From Chryseolinea lacunae (GTDB lineage: Bacteria > Bacteroidota > Bacteroidia > Cytophagales > Cyclobacteriaceae), in the NCBI RefSeq assembly GCF_016735595.1, contig NZ_JAERRB010000007.1, forward strand, positions 62,001 to 126,000: a stretch of 64,000 bases of DNA. The letters are read 5' to 3'. Below the pieces are notes generated by a model that did not search any database, was not told where the DNA came from, and worked only from the letters and a program-made list of their open reading frames with translations. The translations under genes were made by a program, and so were the position numbers. Of this stretch, positions 1 through 7,852 are shown piece by piece; the stretch's first letter is position 1; every line of letters starts with the position of its first letter.

Positions 1-768
1 GCGTTTATGCAAGCCATGGCCGGAGGTGCTTCGCCACAAGATGCTGTGATGCAAACCAAAGACATCATCCAGAAATCGAACGTGGCCTACATCAAACCCG
101 AGCGCGTGCAGACGTTCGAGATTGGCTACAAAGGGTTGGTGAACAACAACCTGTTGATCGACGCCAACTACTACTTCAGCAGCTACAACGACTTTATTCT
201 GAACCAGGTGGTGATGGAAATGCAAAGCCCTGTGCTGGGCCCCGATGGAAAGATCAACCCGGCCATCGTTGGCGATTTGCAAAACGGAAAGACCAGACTC
301 TATCAATTGTATACCAACGCCAGCGACCGCGTGACCTCGCAAGGTGCCACACTGGGCCTCACGTATCTGCTGCCTGGCAACTACACAGTAGGCGCAAATG
401 GCACGTGGGCCGATTTCAACCTGCGCAATGCTAACGTGAACGACATCCCGGCTTTCAACACACCCAAGTATAGAACAACGGTTACGTTTGGCAACAGCGC
501 CATCGCCAAGAACTTTGGCTTCAACGTGGCCTGGCGCTGGCAAGACACTTTTGAATGGACCAGCACCTTCAACGGCATGCGTCCCGGCACCATCAAGGCC
601 TACTCGATTGTAGATGCGCAGGTGAGCTACAAGATGTCGCCCATCAAGTCGATTGTGAAATTCGGTGCAAACAACGTGTTCAATAACCAGGTGTATCAGG
701 CCTATGGCTCGCCTTCGATCGGTGCTGTGTATTATGTGAGCATCGTGTTCGATCAGTTAATGAAATAA
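1..768 (+). CDS. TonB-dependent receptor, C-terminal part (5' end outside window)
   Basis: The frame is open from the first base, so the gene is cut by the window edge. The visible ~255 residues read as the last strands of an outer-membrane beta-barrel. They include 'FEIGYKG' and a 'NNLLIDANYYFSSYNDF'-type strand, then alternating aromatic/polar strands, then 'FGANNVFNNQVYQAYGSPS', the usual closing hairpin of TonB-dependent receptors. Such receptors import ligands using TonB energy. The MFS permease gene starts 21 bases downstream, suggesting a shared transcript and a route from outer to inner membrane. The ligand cannot be told from this fragment. The plug and signal peptide are outside the window. 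Confidence 0.85.
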   Translation, partial: AFMQAMAGGASPQDAVMQTKDIIQKSNVAYIKPERVQTFEIGYKGLVNNNLLIDANYYFSSYNDFILNQVVMEMQSPVLGPDGKINPAIVGDLQNGKTRLYQLYTNASDRVTSQGATLGLTYLLPGNYTVGANGTWADFNLRNANVNDIPAFNTPKYRTTVTFGNSAIAKNFGFNVAWRWQDTFEWTSTFNGMRPGTIKAYSIVDAQVSYKMSPIKSIVKFGANNVFNNQVYQAYGSPSIGAVYYVSIVFDQLMK

Positions 769-789
769 GAACAGCAGACTTTTCTTTCT

Positions 790-2040
790 ATGAAATCAGA
801 ACTTGAACTACCCGCCACGCCCCTGGCCGCCACCGAGAGTGTTACGGCCGGGCTGTGGATCACGTTTGGCATTTGCTTGCTGAGCAACATCTTTGGCGGC
901 ACCGTGTCGACTTTGATGTCGGTATACTTGCCCGTGGTGGTAAAGGAAGTGATGGGCGAAGTGAGCCCGGAGCGCCTCGGACAGGTGAGCGCCTACATTA
1001 ACGCCCTCTATATTTTAGGATGGGCCTTTGGTGGATTCACCTGGGGCATCATCAGCGATCGCATAGGTCGTTCGAAGGCGCTGGTGCTGGCGGTGGGCTT
1101 ATACGGATTGCTTACCGTAGCCACAGGCTTCTCGCGCACGTGGGAAATGGTGGTGGCTTGTCGCCTGCTGGCGGGCTTTGGTGTGGGGGGTGTGCTGGTG
1201 ATATCGGCCACGCTGCTCTCTGAAGTATGGCCTGCGCGCACGCGTTCCATTGCCATCGGCATTTTGTCGATAGGCTTTCCCATTGGCGTGTTCTCGGCCG
1301 GGCTGGTCAACTACATTGTGTCAGACTGGCGCCAGGGTTTTCTCATTGGCGCGTTGCCGGTGGCCGTTTCCATGCTGGCCTATTGGGTGGTGCAGGAATC
1401 TGAAAAGTGGCGACTCTCACAAATTGAACCTGCGGCCAACAGCATGCGCAAGAACGCTCAGCTGCACAGCAGCAACCTCGTGAAAGGCTCCCTCATTTTC
1501 GGCTCCATGCTCATTGGCCTGTGGGCCATCTTCTCGTGGCTGCCCACCTGGGTGCAAAGCCTGGTGACCACCGACGGCCAAACCGAACGCGGACTGGCCA
1601 TGATGTTGCTGGGCGCCGGTGGTCTTAGCGGAGGTTTCTTTTCCGGTTGGATAGCCAAAGGGTTGGGTGTGCGTCGCGCCATGATGCTGTGCTTTGGAGG
1701 ATGCTGCGTGTTGTCGGTGCTGCTGTTCAAACTCAACACCACATTCTCGCCCATCATCTATGCCGAGATTGGATGCCTTGCATTGTTCTTTGGCATCAGC
1801 CAGGGATTGTTGTCGGCCTACATCCCACAACTGTTCCCCATCGACATCCGCGCCACAGCCACAGGCTTTTGCTTCAACATAGGTCGCATCGTTACAGCCG
1901 CCGCAGTGTTCTTCATCGGCGCGCTGGTGTCGGCCCTGGGCGGCTATGGCAATGCCATCCTCACGTTCTCGGTTGTATTTCTGATTGGACTGGTCACACT
2001 GTCGTTGACAAAGGATGATGGTGTGAACGTGAAGTCATAA
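790..2040 (+). CDS. MFS transporter, 12 predicted membrane segments
   Basis: A 416-residue polytopic inner-membrane protein of usual MFS length. The loop between segments 2 and 3 carries the MFS signature 'GIISDRIGRSKAL' (G-x-x-x-D-R-x-G-R). Hydrophobic stretches continue to the C-terminus with a central hydrophilic loop near residues 205-230. The early sequence with a long 'VSTLMSVYLPVVVKEVMGE' region resembles the sugar/aromatic-acid type of MFS carriers, but the substrate is not resolved. It follows the TonB-dependent receptor at a 21-base gap and precedes two AhpD-like genes, so it probably forms the inner-membrane step of the same uptake operon. Confidence 0.85.
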   Translation: MKSELELPATPLAATESVTAGLWITFGICLLSNIFGGTVSTLMSVYLPVVVKEVMGEVSPERLGQVSAYINALYILGWAFGGFTWGIISDRIGRSKALVLAVGLYGLLTVATGFSRTWEMVVACRLLAGFGVGGVLVISATLLSEVWPARTRSIAIGILSIGFPIGVFSAGLVNYIVSDWRQGFLIGALPVAVSMLAYWVVQESEKWRLSQIEPAANSMRKNAQLHSSNLVKGSLIFGSMLIGLWAIFSWLPTWVQSLVTTDGQTERGLAMMLLGAGGLSGGFFSGWIAKGLGVRRAMMLCFGGCCVLSVLLFKLNTTFSPIIYAEIGCLALFFGISQGLLSAYIPQLFPIDIRATATGFCFNIGRIVTAAAVFFIGALVSALGGYGNAILTFSVVFLIGLVTLSLTKDDGVNVKS

Positions 2041-2081
2041 ACTACTAAAGACTCTTTACTAACTACTAAAGACTAACTAAA
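2041..2081. repeat. Short direct repeat of an actactaaagact motif
   Basis: The 42-base gap between the MFS and AhpD-like genes consists almost entirely of two exact copies of a 13-mer (2041-2053 and 2062-2074), 21 bases apart, plus partial copies. On the minus strand the core is GTCTTTA, the same heptamer that builds the repeats at 41308-41489. The match between two unrelated intergenic sites suggests a dispersed heptamer-based element. Function is unknown. Confidence 0.6.
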
Positions 2082-2082
2082 A

Positions 2083-2637
2083 ATGGCACACATAAACGTA
2101 CCCGAAGGAGTTCCCGGCATTCGCAGTCTGGTGATGTTTCGTCCGGAAACCGGGAAGCCACTCTATGCGCTGGCGCAGGTGTTGCTGCGCGATCCGTCGC
2201 CGCTCACACCGGCCGAGCGCGAGCTTATTGCCACACACGTGTCGGCACGCAATCATTGCATGTTTTGCATGAGCAGTCACGCTGCCGCGGCGCGTGAGCT
2301 GTTTGGTGCCGAACAGGAAGTGGTGGACTGTGTGATCGAAGACCCGTCTACCGCGCCCGTCACCGACAAGATGCGGGCCTTGCTCAACATTGCAGGCAAA
2401 GTGCAGCAGAGCGGAAAGTCCGTCACGCCCGAAGATGTGGCCGAAGCCCGACGCTATGGCGCCGGCGACCGCGACATTCACGACACCGTGCTCATCGCCG
2501 CCACCTTCTCTATGTTTAACCGCTATGTGGACGGCCTGGCCAGTCTCACACCAACCGACCGCGAAGCCTATGTGCCCATGGGCAAACGTATGGCAACGCT
2601 CGGCTATGTATTACCTCAACCTCAACCTGCATCCTAA
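2083..2637 (+). CDS. AhpD-like / carboxymuconolactone decarboxylase family protein (copy 1)
   Basis: 184 residues. The family signature E-x(n)-C-x-x-C-x3-H is complete: E47 in 'ERELIATHVSARNHCMFCMSSH' region, C59, C62 and H66. In AhpD-type proteins the CxxC pair is redox active and the His and Glu take part in proton relay. This group is usually annotated as peroxidase-related or alkylhydroperoxidase-like. The gene directly precedes a paralogue with the same spacing of catalytic residues. It lies 42 bases after the MFS gene, probably in the same operon. The physiological oxidant or substrate is unknown; carboxymuconolactone decarboxylase activity is less likely because the CxxC motif is intact. 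Confidence 0.85.
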   Translation: MAHINVPEGVPGIRSLVMFRPETGKPLYALAQVLLRDPSPLTPAERELIATHVSARNHCMFCMSSHAAAARELFGAEQEVVDCVIEDPSTAPVTDKMRALLNIAGKVQQSGKSVTPEDVAEARRYGAGDRDIHDTVLIAATFSMFNRYVDGLASLTPTDREAYVPMGKRMATLGYVLPQPQPAS

Positions 2638-2639
2638 GC

Positions 2640-3188
2640 ATGGCACACATCACTTTAGATCCACAACTGCCCGGCATTCGCGGCCCCATGGCCTTCCGAC
2701 CGGAAACAGCAAGGCCTTTGAATGAATTGGCCGAGGTGCTGCTGCGTAGTGACAACTCGTTGTCGCGTGGCGATCGCGAACTCATTGCCACTTATGTGTC
2801 GTCGCTCAACGACTGTTTCTTTTGCCAGAATGCACACGGCGGTCTCGCCCAGCACTATCTGCAATGCGACATGAAGTTTGTCGACGATGTGAAGAAAGAC
2901 TATGCGGCCATGCCCTTGTCCGACAAACTGAAATCGCTGTTGGCCATTGCCGGTAGTGTTCAGAAGGGTGGCAAGAATGTTACGCCCGCGCAGATTGAGA
3001 ATGCCCGCAGCCATGGCGCCACCGACCGCGAGATTCACGACACCGTGCTGATCGCCGCCGCCTTCTGTATGTTCAATCGCTATGTGGACGGCCTGGGCAC
3101 CTGGGCACCACAAGACCGCCAGGTCTATATCGACCGCGGACCGCGCCGGGCAGAAGAAGGTTATATCAATTTTGATCTGTATAAATGA
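2640..3188 (+). CDS. AhpD-like / carboxymuconolactone decarboxylase family protein (copy 2)
   Basis: 182 residues and clearly a tandem duplicate of the preceding gene: both start MAHI, share 'PGIR', 'FRPET' and 'FNRYVDGL', and place C59, C62 and H66 identically. The active-site region reads 'NDCFFCQNAHGG'. Only two bases separate it from the upstream stop codon, so translation is probably coupled. Two diverged copies kept side by side suggest either a heteromeric enzyme or two substrate ranges. A hairpin with a T-rich tail follows at 3263-3312, marking the likely end of the operon. Confidence 0.85.
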   Translation: MAHITLDPQLPGIRGPMAFRPETARPLNELAEVLLRSDNSLSRGDRELIATYVSSLNDCFFCQNAHGGLAQHYLQCDMKFVDDVKKDYAAMPLSDKLKSLLAIAGSVQKGGKNVTPAQIENARSHGATDREIHDTVLIAAAFCMFNRYVDGLGTWAPQDRQVYIDRGPRRAEEGYINFDLYK

Positions 3189-3262
3189 CACGTAGCGTCG
3201 GCTCCAATATCTTGACGGGAATTGAGATAACTGCCGAAAGCGCGTAGCACACGATCAAAATA

Positions 3263-3312
3263 CAGGGGTGTTCCGGAGGGCATGATCTTTCGGAATGCTC
3301 CTGTTTTGTTTT
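3263..3312 (+). terminator. Probable rho-independent terminator of the receptor-MFS-AhpD operon
   Basis: Positions 3263-3276 can pair with 3290-3303 over 14 base pairs if four G-U pairs are allowed. The run ttttgtttt follows at 3304-3312. It lies 75 bases after the second AhpD-like gene. The wobble pairs make it weaker than the other terminators in this window. Confidence 0.5.
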
Positions 3313-3344
3313 CCGTCTTTTCCTACCTTGCCGTGCAAAAAGCT

Positions 3345-4073
3345 ATGCCCTTCACCCCGGCACATCCCGCCGTTGTTCTTCCGTTTCTACGCTGGCGCTA
3401 TGCCTCCGCCACCGGCCTCATTGTGGGTAGCATGGCGCCTGACTTTGAATACTTTTTCAAAATGAGCGTGAGCGGTGTTCATGGTCACACGCTGTGGGGC
3501 ATCTTGTATTTCGATGCACCCGTGTCCGTGTTTCTGGCGCTGGTGTTCCACAACATCGCGAAGCGCAACCTCATCCGAAACCTGCCCGCCTTTGTGCAGC
3601 CCAAGCTACAGGCGCTGGTGGCACTTGATTTTAATGCCTATCTCCGAACCCACATCGTCATCTTTCTGATCTCGGCCATGGTGGGATCGGCCTCGCATAT
3701 TCTGTGGGACGGCTTCACGCACAACGACGGCTACTTCGCCCAGCGGCTGGCCATCTACAAGGAAGTGTTTGTGCCGTTTGGCGGTGTGCGCTATCCGCTG
3801 TTTCATGTGTTGCAGCAGGTCAGCACGGTGGTGGGACTCTCGATTGTGTCGGCCTATGTGATTGCTAAAAAAGGAGAGGAGGGAGCCGTGTACACACCGC
3901 GGTTGGTCTATTGGCTGTTGGTGCTGCTGCTGGCCGCGGCGATTGTGGTGTTGAGGTTTGTGTTGATTCCCGACCGGATCATGCTGGGCAACCTGGTGGT
4001 GAGCAGCATGTCGGGGTTGATGCTGGCGGTGGTGTTGTGTGGATTTATTAACTTTAAGAATACAACAGCGTAA
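3345..4073 (+). CDS. DUF4184 family integral membrane protein
   Basis: 242 residues from the ATG at 3345. An upstream in-frame ATG at 3282 would overlap the terminator hairpin and add an atypical N-terminus, whereas 'MPFTPAHPAVVLPF' is the normal opening of DUF4184 proteins. The sequence has 'GSMAPDFEYFF' and 'SASHILWDGFTHNDGYF', acidic/His motifs inside a multi-pass membrane protein (about six hydrophobic segments). The His/Asp pattern resembles membrane metal-dependent hydrolases of the YdjM/DUF457 type, but no reaction is established. A TACCTTGC sequence (3324-3331) just upstream may be part of its promoter. Confidence 0.8.
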   Translation: MPFTPAHPAVVLPFLRWRYASATGLIVGSMAPDFEYFFKMSVSGVHGHTLWGILYFDAPVSVFLALVFHNIAKRNLIRNLPAFVQPKLQALVALDFNAYLRTHIVIFLISAMVGSASHILWDGFTHNDGYFAQRLAIYKEVFVPFGGVRYPLFHVLQQVSTVVGLSIVSAYVIAKKGEEGAVYTPRLVYWLLVLLLAAAIVVLRFVLIPDRIMLGNLVVSSMSGLMLAVVLCGFINFKNTTA

Positions 4074-4085
4074 GGTTAGGGCCGC

Positions 4086-6428
4086 ATGGCGAAAAAGAAA
4101 ACACAATGGGCCCAGGTAGGCAAACGCGAGGTGGAGCTTTCGAACCTCGAGAAGGTGCTCTTCCCCGAAGACGGCATCGTGAAAGCCGAGGTGATTGAAT
4201 ACTACCTGAAGATTGCCCCAACCTTGCTCAACTATGCCAACGGCCGCGCCCTCACGCTTATCCGTTTCCCCGACGGCATCACCGGCGAAAGCTTCTACCA
4301 GAAGAACCGCCCCGAGTGGGCCCCGAAGTGGATCGAGTTTGTGACGCTGGGCAAAGAAAAGAAAGACTACATCGTGGCCACCGAACCCGCCCTGCTGGTG
4401 TGGCTGGCAAACCTCGCCTCGCTCGAACTTCACCAGCTGCACAGCCGCAAGCCCACGTTCGACATGCCCGACTACATGGTGTTTGACCTCGACCCACCGG
4501 AAGGCTACACGTTCACCAAAGTGATTCCCATTGCCAAGGCCCTTAAAGAAGTCATCGAGACCTATGGCTACACTCCCTTTGTGAAAACCACCGGCGGCAA
4601 GGGCCTGCACATCTGCTGCCCCATTGAAGCCACCCACGACTTTCACACCGTGTTTGAAGCGGCCCAGGACATTGCCAAACCTTTTGTGGAGCGCTATGCC
4701 AACGACGTGACCCTGCACATCAAAAAGGAAGCGCGCAAGGGTAGGGTGCTGGTAGACATATTCAGAATACGCTCCGGCCAAAGCATTGTGTCGCCCTATA
4801 GCCTTCGCGGACGCAACGGTGCGCCCGTGTCGATGCCGCTGACCTGGGATGAGCTGGAGCTGGTGCAAGACCCGAAAGAGTTCAACATACGCACGGCGGT
4901 AGAGAAGGTGGTGCGCGACGGCGATGCGTGGCAAGGGTTCGATGCCTATGCCGTGGCCATCCACACGCACCGCCCCAAAGTGACGGCCAAGAAAAAGAAC
5001 GTTAACCCCGAAGGCACCAAACACAAGTCGCCCGAGCAACTGGAAGCCTACAGCAAGAAGCGCGACTTCACCAAAACACCCGAGCCCGCGGCCGCTCCCG
5101 CAGACAACACCGGAAGCAAGTTCGTAGTGCACCGCCACCATGCGTCGCGCCTGCATTATGACCTGCGGCTGGAGAAAGACGGTGTGCTCAAATCGTGGGC
5201 CGTGCCCAAAGGACTGCCACCGTATCCCGGCGTGAAACGCCTTGCCGTGCAAACCGAAGACCACCCGCTGGAATATCTCACCTTCGACGGCGCCATTCCC
5301 AAAGGACAATACGGCGCCGGTGATATGTGGATCTATGCCCTGGGAAAATACCAGATCACCAAAGACAAAAAGGACGGTTTCTACTTCCGCCTCACCAGCA
5401 AGGAAGTGAATGGCGAATACCGCATCCACAAAATGAAAGACAAGGAGTGGCTGCTGGAACGTGTAGACGAACCGCAGGTGAACTACCTGCATGCGGACAT
5501 CGAACCCATGCTGGCCGAACAAACCGACAAGGTGCCGACAAAAGACGGCTACATCTATGAGATCAAGTGGGACGGCATTCGCGCGCTGGTGTCGCTGGAA
5601 GATGGCCAGGTGAAAATCAAGACGCGCAGCCTTCGCGATGTCACGTCGCAGTTTCCCGAGTTGTGGGCGGGCGACAAAGCCTTTCGCGCCACCAACGGTT
5701 TGTTTGATGCCGAAATAGTGTGTCTCGATGCCGAAGGCAAGCCCATCTTCAAGCGCGTCATTAACCGCCTCAGCAGCACGGGCGAAACCAACATACTGAA
5801 GCTATCCAAGTCCAACCCCGTGCACTGCTACATTTTCGACTGTCTCTATCTCGACGGCAAAGCCCTGGTGAACGAGCCCCTCATCAAACGCAAAGAGTGG
5901 CTCGCCGATGCCGTTCGCCCCGAAACTCCCTATCGCGTGAGCGAGCACATGAACGAAGGCCAATCGCTTTTCGACGCCGCCAAGCTTCACAGCCTGGAGG
6001 GCATCATGGCCAAACGCGCCGACAGCAAATACATGCCCGGTCGCCGCAGCGACTTGTGGCTCAAAATAAAAGTGCGCGAGTCGGCCGAAGTAACGGTGAT
6101 CGGCTTCACCCCCGGCAAGGGCGTGCGTGGCCAAACCTTCGGGGCCCTTCACATAGCCGAACGCATCGGCGACACCCTGCACTATCGCGGCAAAGTAGGA
6201 ACGGGCTTCGACGATGCCACCATGAAAGACATAACCGCCGTGCTAAAGAAAGTGGACGTCATAAAGAAACCCAACGTGGTGGGCACCGTGCTCGACCCCA
6301 AGATAACCACATGGCTCGAGCCGAAGACAATTGCCGAGGTGAGCTATTCGAAGTTGACGCCGGATAATATGTTTCGGGAGCCGGTGTTTATTCGGTTGAG
6401 ACCGGACCTGGAGGTTGCTGCTGAATGA
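4086..6428 (+). CDS. ligD: Multifunctional DNA ligase D (polymerase - 3'-phosphoesterase - ligase)
   Basis: 780 residues with three domains. A primase-type polymerase domain (about 10-295) has metal-binding D134 and D136 in 'VFDLDPPEG' and 'TTGGKGLHI'. A 3'-phosphoesterase domain (about 345-465) begins 'FVVHRHHASRLHYDLRLE'. An ATP-dependent ligase domain starts near 480, with the nucleotidyl-lysine K494 in 'EIKWDGIRAL'. LigD repairs double-strand breaks by bacterial non-homologous end joining together with Ku. The Pol-PE-Lig order is the mycobacterial one rather than the PE-Lig-Pol order of Pseudomonas. No ku gene lies in the window, so the partner must be elsewhere. The start is 12 bases after the DUF4184 stop. 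Confidence 0.95.
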   Translation: MAKKKTQWAQVGKREVELSNLEKVLFPEDGIVKAEVIEYYLKIAPTLLNYANGRALTLIRFPDGITGESFYQKNRPEWAPKWIEFVTLGKEKKDYIVATEPALLVWLANLASLELHQLHSRKPTFDMPDYMVFDLDPPEGYTFTKVIPIAKALKEVIETYGYTPFVKTTGGKGLHICCPIEATHDFHTVFEAAQDIAKPFVERYANDVTLHIKKEARKGRVLVDIFRIRSGQSIVSPYSLRGRNGAPVSMPLTWDELELVQDPKEFNIRTAVEKVVRDGDAWQGFDAYAVAIHTHRPKVTAKKKNVNPEGTKHKSPEQLEAYSKKRDFTKTPEPAAAPADNTGSKFVVHRHHASRLHYDLRLEKDGVLKSWAVPKGLPPYPGVKRLAVQTEDHPLEYLTFDGAIPKGQYGAGDMWIYALGKYQITKDKKDGFYFRLTSKEVNGEYRIHKMKDKEWLLERVDEPQVNYLHADIEPMLAEQTDKVPTKDGYIYEIKWDGIRALVSLEDGQVKIKTRSLRDVTSQFPELWAGDKAFRATNGLFDAEIVCLDAEGKPIFKRVINRLSSTGETNILKLSKSNPVHCYIFDCLYLDGKALVNEPLIKRKEWLADAVRPETPYRVSEHMNEGQSLFDAAKLHSLEGIMAKRADSKYMPGRRSDLWLKIKVRESAEVTVIGFTPGKGVRGQTFGALHIAERIGDTLHYRGKVGTGFDDATMKDITAVLKKVDVIKKPNVVGTVLDPKITTWLEPKTIAEVSYSKLTPDNMFREPVFIRLRPDLEVAAE

Positions 6429-6477
6429 TGCCGACAATTTTTAAGTCAGTTCTCACAAGATCAAGTAGACTAGATAA

Positions 6478-7031
6478 ATGCACAAGGAGGAAATTCAACT
6501 TCACTACGAACGTGTCTGAATAGCAAAGGAATTCCAAAGTACTGGTATAAAGGACCAATAGAAAAGCTTGCTCCCGATTTTTGTGTGCTTGAGTTTGAGC
6601 CTACCAAAAACAGAAGCATGTGGACCTACGCAACATGCTGTATGTCGGCGGAAGGCGACGATAGCCCTGTTGAACTTTATATGTTTTCGGCTACACAGGA
6701 TCGTGGATTGGTTGAGTTGCTCACCGCCGCGGCATCCTATCACAGGAATAATGCAAAGCTGGATTTGAGTCACACCGTCAACTTTGGACAGCCCTGGCAG
6801 AAGGACTCGCCGTGCACCTATGGCTTCATATCCTTGCCCTACCTTGATGGCCCTGACCTTGAACATGCTGTGATTTCGGGATATGAACGCGAAGTGCAGT
6901 TTTATTGGTTGATCCCCGTAACAGAAGCCGAAGTGGATTTTAAGAAAAGCTGTGGTGTGGAGGCGTTGGAGATTAAATTTGAGGAGAGTGGATTTGATTA
7001 TTTAAATCCGAACAGAGCAAGCGTGGTGTGA
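6478..7031 (+). pseudogene. SUFU-domain protein gene with an apparent -1 frameshift near 6513
   Basis: From 6585 the frame encodes a typical bacterial Suppressor-of-Fused-like domain: 'MWTYATCCMS', 'ELLTAAASYH', 'PCTYGFISLPYLDGPDLE', 'FYWLIPVTEAEV' and the usual end 'NPNRASVV'. The family's N-terminus is present but split. ATG at 6478 gives 'MHKEEIQLHYER' and then a TGA at 6517. The frame one base back resumes at 6513 with 'CLNSKGIPKYWYKG' and runs into the domain, as if one T was lost. So this is a recent pseudogene, a sequencing error, or a shorter protein starting at 6585. Such proteins often act as immunity proteins in polymorphic toxin systems; no toxin is adjacent. Confidence 0.7.
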
Positions 7032-7089
7032 AAACACACGGATCAAGTACAGCATAGATGTATCATGTTGATCTATATCAGGAACAGAC

Positions 7090-7626
7090 ATGCAGTCACG
7101 ACAACTAAACTTTTTTATACACCCCGATGACCTCCCGGAGATTGAAGTCTTTCTTCGCGAGGAAAACGCCCTGTTTATCAAGCAACCTACGTTTGAGATC
7201 GCCAACTTGTATTCGGACTCAATAGCCTTCGACGATCGCCATAAGTTCGATACCGTATTTTTGGTAAAGGCAGACCAAGCGAATCACGTGGTGACGCAGT
7301 GGATAGCGCCGCAAGGCTATTGGTTGGTTGACGCTCAATCCAGTTGCGCCATTCAATTCTCGCGCGGAGGTTTAACGAAAGATGGCAAGAAGTTGAACCG
7401 GGCGCGGTTCTACTACACGAGTTTCTACTATCATGAGGGAGAGAGAATTGAAAAGCCGAAGGAATTTGTGGCGTGGGCCGATCGTTTGAAAAGGAAGTTC
7501 AGAAAACGTTTTATGGTGCCGGGAGCTGGGGTGAATGGCAATTATTATAGTCCAAGGGTTGAAAAGATATTGCACCAGCAGCAGACGGGCGTTCATCTGT
7601 CCGGTTGGCATATTGATATTTCGTAG
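7090..7626 (+). CDS. Hypothetical cytosolic protein, 178 aa
   Basis: Not recognised. The protein opens 'MQSRQLNFFIHPDDLPEIE', has no signal peptide or membrane segment, and is mixed alpha/beta with several aromatic residues. The C-terminal part, about residues 130-160, is basic ('RLKRKFRKRF'). It sits 58 bases after the frameshifted SUFU gene in the accessory region. A small soluble orphan beside a SUFU-like gene suggests an immunity-type role, but that rests on context only. A perfect 18-bp inverted repeat follows about 100 bases downstream. Confidence 0.6.
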   Translation: MQSRQLNFFIHPDDLPEIEVFLREENALFIKQPTFEIANLYSDSIAFDDRHKFDTVFLVKADQANHVVTQWIAPQGYWLVDAQSSCAIQFSRGGLTKDGKKLNRARFYYTSFYYHEGERIEKPKEFVAWADRLKRKFRKRFMVPGAGVNGNYYSPRVEKILHQQQTGVHLSGWHIDIS

Positions 7627-7724
7627 TCATTGGACGCGCGCATAAGACAACCTCCGCATTACCTCCTGTTTTGGACCACCAAGACCTCATCCTCACGCCC
7701 CATTCCATGCCAAACCCGACCCTC

Positions 7725-7766
7725 AGCCGACGAAATATCGTTCGCCCCAACGATATTTCGTCGGCT
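7725..7766. repeat. Perfect 18-bp inverted repeat with 6-base loop
   Basis: agccgacgaaatatcgtt at 7725-7742 is exactly complementary to 7749-7766, with loop cgcccc. A smaller palindrome (tatcg...cgata) follows at 7766-7781. No T tract follows on either strand, so it is not a standard intrinsic terminator. It occupies the 226-base gap between the orphan gene and the HU-like gene. Confidence 0.75.
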
Positions 7767-7852
7767 ATCGTCTTAGCGATACCCCTAAAACCTCGATTCC
7801 AACCTAAAAACGCACTCCACGCGTTGGCACGCAAATAGTAAGGGGGGCTGGC

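Noticed and set aside
2083-3188. True carboxymuconolactone decarboxylase of the protocatechuate pathway
   Set aside because: Both proteins keep the redox CxxC-x3-H motif of the AhpD branch, which the decarboxylases lack, and no other protocatechuate genes are near.
3606-5522. 638-codon open frame on the minus strand across DUF4184 and ligD
   Set aside because: It is antisense to two genes with clear domains. The His/Gly/Val-rich low-information product is the usual shadow of GC-rich codon use.
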